From Cytophagaceae bacterium (GTDB lineage Bacteria; Bacteroidota; Bacteroidia; Cytophagales; Spirosomataceae), in contig CANHKE010000100.1 of NCBI GenBank assembly GCA_947461155.1, positions 1 through 5,857 of the forward strand: a DNA stretch of 5,857 nucleotides, in the 5' to 3' direction. Both the position numbers and the translations under genes were made by a program. The notes below the pieces were generated by a model. The model was not told where the DNA came from. It ran no database searches and saw only the letters and a list, made by a program, of their open reading frames with translations. Shown piece by piece: positions 1 to 3,939 of the stretch (its first letter is position 1; each line of letters opens with the position of its first letter).

Positions 1-104
1 AAAAAGCCCCATGTATGTGCCTTAGCATCGAAAAACACACCTAAATGAAGTAACAGTACCCCTGTCAATATTTTTTTAATGGATGTATTGTGATTTCTAA
101 TCAT
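1..104 (-). CDS. N-terminal fragment of an exported protein (cut by window edge)
   Basis: Reading the minus strand from an ATG at 104 gives 34 open codons to the window edge. The N-terminus is a classic signal peptide: a polar n-region with Lys10-Lys11, a hydrophobic core from about Ile12 to Phe25 (ILTGVLLLHLGVFF), and an Ala-Lys-Ala at 27-29 that fits the signal peptidase I -3/-1 rule. The mature protein would begin HTWGF. It is therefore probably secreted to the periplasm or outer membrane. The Trp-Gly-Phe just after the cleavage site recalls the mature start of Bacteroidota zinc-dependent phospholipase C / S1-P1 nuclease-like proteins, but that rests on five residues and is only a suggestion. 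The gene is divergent from rpsT, with 50 bases between the two start codons. A weak -7-like element (TAAAATTG, minus strand, 131-124) lies 19 bases upstream of the ATG. That this is a real gene is fairly likely; its function is not established. Confidence 0.6.
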   Translation of the reverse strand, partial: MIRNHNTSIKKILTGVLLLHLGVFFDAKAHTWGF

Positions 105-118
105 TTTGTTTAATTTTG
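87..118 (+). promoter_or_regulatory. Bacteroidota-type promoter of rpsT
   Basis: TAATTTTG at 111-118 matches the Bacteroidota -7 consensus TAnnTTTG exactly. ATTG at 87-90 sits 20 bases upstream as a -33 element (consensus TTTG, three of four bases). Transcription would start near 123-125, leaving a leader of about 30 bases before the rpsT ATG at 155. The -33 element lies inside the first codons of the divergent exported-protein gene, so the two genes share regulatory DNA. Confidence 0.65.
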
Positions 119-154
119 CAATTCAATTTTACAGAAAAGAGAATTTTTTAGAAG

Positions 155-412
155 ATGGCAAATCATAAATCAGCATTAAAGCGTATCCGTGCAAATGAAT
201 CAAAGCGTTTGCGTAACCGTTATCAACATAAATCAACACGTACGTTGGTTAAGAAATTAAGACTTACAACGGATAAAGCGTTGGTTTCAGACTTATTCAA
301 ACAAGTTTCTTCTGCGTTAGATAAATTAGCGAAAAAGAACATTATCCATAAAAATAAGGCAGCTAACCAAAAATCTAAATTAGCTAAGTTGGCAAACAAA
401 CTTGCTGCTTAA
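155..412 (+). CDS. rpsT: 30S ribosomal protein S20
   Basis: An 85-residue, very basic protein that starts MANHKSALKRIRANESKRL, the hallmark N-terminus of bacterial S20 (about 87 residues in E. coli). S20 is a primary binder of 16S rRNA in the small subunit and helps assemble its body and the foot around helix 44. The protein is full length and rich in Lys, Arg and Ala, as expected of its helical-bundle fold. The ATG at 155 is the only sensible start. The bases before it (AGAAG, 150-154) are purine-rich but touch the start codon, so they are not a normally spaced Shine-Dalgarno site. It is monocistronic: its own promoter lies upstream and a strong intrinsic terminator begins 22 bases after the stop. 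Many Arg codons are CGT, consistent with high expression. In E. coli S20 represses its own translation; nothing here proves that for this gene. Confidence 0.97.
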   Translation: MANHKSALKRIRANESKRLRNRYQHKSTRTLVKKLRLTTDKALVSDLFKQVSSALDKLAKKNIIHKNKAANQKSKLAKLANKLAA

Positions 413-433
413 GACTTTATTATCAAGTACTTG

Positions 434-467
434 GAAAACCTCGCAACTCGCGGGGTTTTCTTGTTTT
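434..467 (+). terminator. Intrinsic terminator of rpsT
   Basis: An 11-bp stem is formed by 434-444 (GAAAACCTCGC) and 450-460 (GCGGGGTTTTC), with one T-G wobble and a 5-base loop. It is followed by TTGTTTT at 461-467. The position, 22 bases after the rpsT stop and 20 bases before radC, separates the ribosomal protein gene from radC. Confidence 0.88.
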
Positions 468-474
468 AGGCCCT

Positions 475-482
475 TACCTTCG
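475..482 (+). promoter_or_regulatory. Possible -7 element of radC
   Basis: TACCTTCG matches TAnnTTTG at all but one defined base and ends 4 bases before the ATG at 487. This is the same spacing seen at hisB. No good -33 TTG lies at the right distance, as that region is occupied by the rpsT terminator stem. If used, the mRNA would be nearly leaderless for Met1, or would have a leader of about 24 bases for the alternative Met9. Weak support. Confidence 0.3.
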
Positions 483-486
483 GGGT

Positions 487-1176
487 ATGTATAGGTCTAA
501 AATTTCTGCCATGCGCGTGGAAGATCGTCCACGTGAAATATTAGCTACCCAAGGCCAAGAATTTCTTCGCGTAGAAGAATTGCTCGCTATTTTAATTGGG
601 TCTGGAATTCCAAGTCATTCTGCGATTAGTATTGCACAGGCTATATTGACCTCAATCGATTTTGATTTAAATCGGTTGGGCCGATTTACGTTTTCGGATT
701 TTAGGCAATTTAAAGGGATTGGTACTGCGCGCGCTGCTATTTTGATTGCGGCTTTGGAATTGGGGCGTAGGCGAATTAATTTTCTTACACCCAGTGAGGT
801 TCCTTTGATTCGTAATTCAACAGATGCATTTCATTTATTACATTCAAAATTTATGGATTTGGGCCATGAGGAATTCTGGGTCATTCATTTAAATCGAGCA
901 GCACGTTTGATAAAAGTCGAGCGCATCAGTACCGGTGGTATTGCTGGGACCGTTGTGGATGTGAAAATGATATTTAAGTCGGCCATCGGTTTTCAAACCT
1001 CGACCTTGATTTTAGCACACAATCATCCTTCTGGTCAAAAGCAACCCAGTATGGCAGACCGAGAAATAACAAAAAAATTGGTTGAGGCTGGGAAACTATT
1101 TGAAATCACCGTGGCGGATCATTTAATAGTTGTTTCAGATTCGTATCTGAGTTTTGCCGATGAAGGATGGCTATAA
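487..1176 (+). CDS. radC: RadC family JAMM/MPN-domain protein (UPF0758)
   Basis: A 229-residue protein typical in length and layout for RadC. The N-terminal part has the family's DRPRE motif (13-17) and ELLAILIGSG (31-40). A helix-hairpin-helix-like segment follows at about 74-95 (FKGIGTARAA, then ALELGRR), usually linked to DNA binding. The C-terminal JAMM/MPN+ domain carries HNHPSG at 178-183 with Ser188 and Asp191, the H-x-H-x7-S-x2-D zinc site. Glu128 or Glu129 is the candidate upstream catalytic acid, so the metal site looks intact. The name comes from an old radiation-sensitivity assignment in E. coli that was later withdrawn; the family's true role is unsettled, though members are often found on mobile elements and are induced with competence. 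Met1 at 487 is preferred because KISAMRVEDRPRE aligns with the usual N-terminus; Met9 at 511 is possible. The gene stands alone between two hairpins. Confidence 0.93.
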   Translation: MYRSKISAMRVEDRPREILATQGQEFLRVEELLAILIGSGIPSHSAISIAQAILTSIDFDLNRLGRFTFSDFRQFKGIGTARAAILIAALELGRRRINFLTPSEVPLIRNSTDAFHLLHSKFMDLGHEEFWVIHLNRAARLIKVERISTGGIAGTVVDVKMIFKSAIGFQTSTLILAHNHPSGQKQPSMADREITKKLVEAGKLFEITVADHLIVVSDSYLSFADEGWL

Positions 1177-1221
1177 ACAAAGAAAGAGGAGATTATTTCC
1201 CTCTTTCTTTGTAGATTTTTT
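1177..1221 (+). terminator. Hairpin terminator after radC, overlapping a minus-strand small ORF
   Basis: A perfect 13-bp stem is formed by 1177-1189 (ACAAAGAAAGAGG) and 1200-1212 (CCTCTTTCTTTGT), with a 10-base loop. A six-T run at 1216-1221 follows, three bases beyond the stem. It begins directly after the radC stop. In the opposite direction the same stem could also slow transcripts from hisB and the small ORF, but only a short T run (TTTATAG) follows on that strand. Its right arm encodes the last residues of the small membrane ORF. Confidence 0.75.
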
Positions 1222-1291
1222 GAAGTTTTGATCCTACGACAATTGAAATCGCGAACAAAATGATAAAAAATGCTGCTCCTGAATATCCCAT
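1193..1291 (-). CDS. Small single-span membrane protein (32 aa, hypothetical)
   Basis: Below usual gene-calling length. From an ATG at 1291 the minus strand reads 32 codons to a TAA at 1195-1193. The peptide starts MGYSGAAFFIILFAISIVVG, a near-perfect membrane helix from about residue 5 to 20. A strongly basic tail follows (SKLQKIYKERGK), which by the positive-inside rule puts the C-terminus in the cytoplasm. A hydrophobic core followed by a cationic tail is not what a random frame in AT-rich DNA normally gives. It lies 36 bases after the hisB stop on the same strand, so it could be co-transcribed. An exact -7 match (TATTTTTG) 18 bases before the ATG could also drive it separately. The last codons lie in the stem of the radC terminator. 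I do not recognise a family; small regulators or accessory subunits of membrane complexes look like this. Not proven to be translated. Confidence 0.6.
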   Translation of the reverse strand: MGYSGAAFFIILFAISIVVGSKLQKIYKERGK

Positions 1292-1309
1292 AGTATTTTA
1301 ATATTTATG

Positions 1310-1317
1310 CAAAAATA
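1310..1317 (-). promoter_or_regulatory. Possible -7 element for the small membrane ORF
   Basis: On the minus strand this reads TATTTTTG, an exact TAnnTTTG match, ending 18 bases before the ATG at 1291. It lies in the 36-base gap after hisB. No good TTG is seen 19-21 bases upstream, where the DNA is the 3' end of hisB, so the element may be chance in AT-rich sequence. Confidence 0.35.
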
Positions 1318-1327
1318 ATCAATTTGT

Positions 1328-2440
1328 TTAAAGTAAGCCCTTTGTGCTTGGTAAAGAATTTAAATTTTTCAAATCGCGTTCTACAGCCATTCGAATGGTT
1401 TTCGCGAATGCTTTGAAAATAGCTTCAATTTTATGGTGTTCATTTTCCCCACTAGCCTGGATGTTTAAATTGCATTTAGCTGCGTCAGAAAAGGATTTAA
1501 AGAAATGAGAAAACATTTCCGTGGGCATTTCGCCAATCATCTCACGATTAAATTTAGCATCCCATACCAACCAATTTCTACCTGAAAAATCAATCGCTAC
1601 TTGCGCTAAACACTCATCCATGGGTAATAGGAATCCGTAGCGGTTGATGCCACGTTTATCACCTAAAGCAAGGCTAAATGCCTCGCCTAATGCGATTCCA
1701 GTATCTTCAATGGTGTGGTGCTCGTCTATGTGTAAATCACCATGTACGTGAACAGCTAAATCAACGTTCGCATGTTTAGCTATTTGATCCAGCATGTGAT
1801 CAAAAAATCCTAAACCAGTTTGGTTGTTAGCTTTTCCGGATCCGTCTAAGTTCAAATCAACTGAAATCTTGGTCTCATGCGTATTCCGTTCGTGAATGAC
1901 ACGGCGCGCAGGTAATTTGAAAAAAGTATAAATGTCATCCCAATGCGTACATTGCAAGGCAACGCAATCTTGTAATTCGGCACTAACCTCGTTTGTACCT
2001 ATATAAATGGCTTTTCCACCTAGGTTTTTAGCTAATTGGATATCCGTTTCCCGATCACCCAAAACGTAGGACTTGCTTAAGTCATATGCATCGGAGAAAT
2101 AGCCTTGCAACATGCCTATTCCGGGCTTACGCGTAGGAAGATTGTCCGAAGGAAAACTTCGGTCAATGTGGATATTGGTAAACGTGATTCCTTCGCTCGC
2201 AAAAATGTCGAGCATTTTTTGGTGCACGGGCCAAAACGTTTCTTCCGGAAACGAAGCTGTTCCTAGTCCATCTTGATTTGTGACCATGACGATTTCGAAG
2301 TCAAATTCATCCGTGATTTTTTTCAAATTAGAAATCACATTTGGAAGAAATTCCAATTTTTCGAAACTATCTACTTGTTGGTCTACAACGGGTTCCACGA
2401 TTAAGGTTCCATCGCGATCGATAAATAAAACTTTTTTCAT
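1328..2440 (-). CDS. hisB: Bifunctional histidinol-phosphatase / imidazoleglycerol-phosphate dehydratase
   Basis: A 370-residue fusion catalysing two histidine biosynthesis steps: dehydration of imidazole glycerol phosphate and dephosphorylation of histidinol phosphate. Residues 1 to about 170 are a HAD phosphatase with DRDGT at 8-12 (nucleophile Asp8, general acid Asp10), Thr54 in VTNQ, Lys105 in TRKP and the acidic motif GDRETD at 128-133. Residues 180-370 are the dehydratase: DHML at 214-217, DEHHTIED at 239-246 and ENEHHKIEA at 332-340 supply the metal-binding His and Glu residues. In the E. coli phosphatase a Cys/His zinc loop precedes RKP; here that stretch reads [15 protein letters not shown] and has no Cys or His, so that zinc site is absent. 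The length fits fused HisB (about 355). The ATG at 2440 is directly upstream of the first conserved strand and is the only plausible start. No other his gene is in the window. Confidence 0.96.
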   Translation of the reverse strand: MKKVLFIDRDGTLIVEPVVDQQVDSFEKLEFLPNVISNLKKITDEFDFEIVMVTNQDGLGTASFPEETFWPVHQKMLDIFASEGITFTNIHIDRSFPSDNLPTRKPGIGMLQGYFSDAYDLSKSYVLGDRETDIQLAKNLGGKAIYIGTNEVSAELQDCVALQCTHWDDIYTFFKLPARRVIHERNTHETKISVDLNLDGSGKANNQTGLGFFDHMLDQIAKHANVDLAVHVHGDLHIDEHHTIEDTGIALGEAFSLALGDKRGINRYGFLLPMDECLAQVAIDFSGRNWLVWDAKFNREMIGEMPTEMFSHFFKSFSDAAKCNLNIQASGENEHHKIEAIFKAFAKTIRMAVERDLKNLNSLPSTKGLL

Positions 2441-2444
2441 AGTA

Positions 2445-2452
2445 CAAAGGTA
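2445..2452 (-). promoter_or_regulatory. -7 element of hisB, giving a near-leaderless mRNA
   Basis: The minus strand reads TACCTTTG, an exact TAnnTTTG match, then TACT and the hisB ATG. With a start about 5-7 bases after the element, transcription would begin at or beside the start codon. The upstream -33 position is poor (CATG at about 18 bases spacing). No Shine-Dalgarno sequence is possible in the remaining 4 bases. Confidence 0.5.
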
Positions 2453-2519
2453 AATGATTACACTTATTTACATGGAATAAAAATAAAAATAAGGTAATTT
2501 CACATCTGAATTTAATTGT

Positions 2520-3764
2520 ATGAAATTGTTTAGTGTAATATCAGAAGAGGAAAAATTACGTATCCAGAAACGGGTTGCGTTGATGTTGAATGAGACCGAG
2601 GATAAAGTCGCTGAATTATTTCCAGTTTGGGAGGCCATAATTTTGGGTGGATTGTTAAAATTGGTTCGAAATCGAATTCGATTTAATGCGCTCTATAATT
2701 TTATTTTACAAAAACCGATTCCTATTGATTCCATTGAGGCTTATTTAGGTGAATCAAAAGCAGATTTTGATTTAGAGGATATGTTGCGCTTTGGCGAGGG
2801 GATGATGAGTATTTTGGTGCCCGACAAAAAGAGTGCCATTGCGATGTTATTGTCGCGCGATTTGGGATGTAAGAGTTCGTCTGTGTTAAAAGGCTTAACC
2901 TTGTTTTTTGCTTTCTATGGCTACAAACTAAAGCAAACGGATTATCCAGCCTTGAAGGATTGGAAGGCTTATAGCTCCTTTTATTTAGCCATGAAGTCGG
3001 ATTTTAACGCGCTATGTTCAGGTAAAGTACAATACACCATTTCGGATATTTTATTGTTATCGGATATCCTGAAAGTGGATCCGATGGTCGTTTTAGCTTA
3101 TTCCGACGAGAGTGAAGTCGCGCCAGATGCTTCCACGCATTTTTTCCAGCGACTGACATTACCCATGGTTTTTTCCGTGTTGGCCGTGCTCATCTTAGGT
3201 GGATTTATTATTTGGTATACCTCTTATCGGGATGTAAGTGATGTCGATAATCTCGCGGAAACAGAAGAAATTATTCCACTGGATAGTTTAACGAAATTAA
3301 ACGACAGTTTAACGCAGGCTGTTTTAGATTCCAATCGCTTGAAATCGGACTCATTGACGACATTGGTCTGGCCCGATGGGAAACCATTCGATGTGGCGAA
3401 AACCTCTGTTGTTGTTCCAGTTTTTCGGTATTTAATGGATTCCACCCAAAAAGAATCTGATTCTTTCTTGGCAACTGAATTGCAATTTGATGCCAAATCG
3501 GATTTGTTGGATGGGACCAACGAGCAAGTATTTAAGCTTTTAGCGGAAGGTTTATACAAGTTCAAAGAGGTGCAAATCAAGGTCGTTGTCAATTCCCAAA
3601 AAGACGATCGTGCTTCGTTGAAACGTGGATTTGTGGTTAAGAATCGCTTAGTAGGTGAGGGGGTTTCCCCGGCACGTATCGAAGTGAAATCTGCGGATCC
3701 ATTAGTCACTTTTTCGAGTGGAGATCCAGAAGTATATCTAGTGCTTTCTAAGCCTCGTTATTAA
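2520..3764 (+). CDS. Inner-membrane protein with DUF937-like region and degenerate OmpA-like C-terminal domain
   Basis: A 414-residue protein with three parts. Residues 1 to about 140 resemble DUF937: two helical units, one with FPVWEAIILGGLLKLV (34-49), the other ending near VLKGLTLFFAFYGYKL (122-137). Residues 141-205 form a less recognisable helical region. A single membrane helix spans about 212-234 (LPMVFSVLAVLILGGFIIWY). After a polar linker rich in Ser, Asp and Leu (240-285), residues 318-412 resemble an OmpA-like peptidoglycan-binding fold: LQFDAKS at 321-327, SLKRGFVVKNRL at 366-377 (the family's RAxxVxxxL helix, Arg369 kept), then GVSPARIEV at 381-389. The usual GHTD loop is shortened to NSQKDD, so binding to diaminopimelate is doubtful. 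There is no signal peptide, so the N-terminal half is probably cytoplasmic and the C-terminus periplasmic. Domain names come from pattern recall. The start lacks a Shine-Dalgarno site; a weak TAATTTCA at 2495-2502 could be its -7 box. Confidence 0.85.
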   Translation: MKLFSVISEEEKLRIQKRVALMLNETEDKVAELFPVWEAIILGGLLKLVRNRIRFNALYNFILQKPIPIDSIEAYLGESKADFDLEDMLRFGEGMMSILVPDKKSAIAMLLSRDLGCKSSSVLKGLTLFFAFYGYKLKQTDYPALKDWKAYSSFYLAMKSDFNALCSGKVQYTISDILLLSDILKVDPMVVLAYSDESEVAPDASTHFFQRLTLPMVFSVLAVLILGGFIIWYTSYRDVSDVDNLAETEEIIPLDSLTKLNDSLTQAVLDSNRLKSDSLTTLVWPDGKPFDVAKTSVVVPVFRYLMDSTQKESDSFLATELQFDAKSDLLDGTNEQVFKLLAEGLYKFKEVQIKVVVNSQKDDRASLKRGFVVKNRLVGEGVSPARIEVKSADPLVTFSSGDPEVYLVLSKPRY

Positions 3765-3778
3765 AATAATCCAATTCG

Positions 3779-3810
3779 TTTGCTTTCTATCGCGAGTATG
3801 CGTACTTTTG
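3779..3810 (+). promoter_or_regulatory. Textbook Bacteroidota promoter of the helicase gene
   Basis: TTTG at 3779-3782, a 20-base spacer and TACTTTTG at 3803-3810 match both halves of the consensus exactly. Transcription would start near 3815-3818, giving a leader of about 125 bases before the helicase ATG at 3940. This is the best promoter in the window. Confidence 0.78.
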
Positions 3811-3826
3811 TGGCATATTAGTACAA

Positions 3827-3928
3827 ATGCATCCGCATAAATCGATTACAAGCAATTGTAAATCCCCTACCAGATTGTTTAGAGGGCTATTAGGTTTAAT
3901 TACGGATGTGTTAGGGCATCATAATTAA
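3827..3928 (+). CDS. Possible leader peptide (upstream ORF) before the helicase
   Basis: An ATG at 3827, about 10 bases after the expected transcription start, opens 33 codons ending in TAA at 3926-3928, only 11 bases before the helicase ATG. The peptide begins MHPHKSITSNCK and ends TDVLGHHN. It matches nothing I recognise, and an open run of this length arises by chance fairly often. Its final eight codons or so lie inside the leader hairpin at 3894-3930, so translating it would melt that hairpin. Low confidence as a protein; the regulatory idea is set out in the findings. Confidence 0.25.
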   Translation: MHPHKSITSNCKSPTRLFRGLLGLITDVLGHHN

Positions 3929-3930
3929 AC
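3894..3930 (+). promoter_or_regulatory. Hairpin in the helicase leader next to the start codon
   Basis: GTTTAATTA (3894-3902) pairs perfectly with TAATTAAAC (3922-3930). After a small internal bulge, GATG (3905-3908) pairs with CATC (3917-3920), closing an 8-base loop TGTTAGGG. The helicase ATG is 9 bases beyond the stem. No T run follows, so it is not a terminator. Upstream, CCCTA at 3865-3869 can pair with TAGGG in the loop (3912-3916), or CCCCTA with TAG-A-GGG at 3880-3886, so alternative folds are possible. The AU-rich stem would melt readily with temperature. Confidence 0.5.
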
Positions 3931-3939
3931 ATAAATATC

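Noticed and set aside
2495..2502. TAATTTCA as a promoter of the DUF937-like/OmpA-like gene
   Set aside because: It lacks the final TG of the -7 consensus and has no TTG at about 20 bases upstream, so it is mentioned only within the gene entry.
3224..3709. 161-residue minus-strand ORF antisense to the membrane protein gene
   Set aside because: It lies wholly within the plus-strand gene, whose membrane helix and OmpA-like motifs are clear. Its composition (Ser/Thr-rich, no motif) fits a shadow frame.
3795..3806. Short inverted repeat AGTA-TGCG-TACT over the helicase -7 box as an operator
   Set aside because: Arms of only 4 bases are expected by chance in this composition; not enough to propose a binding site.
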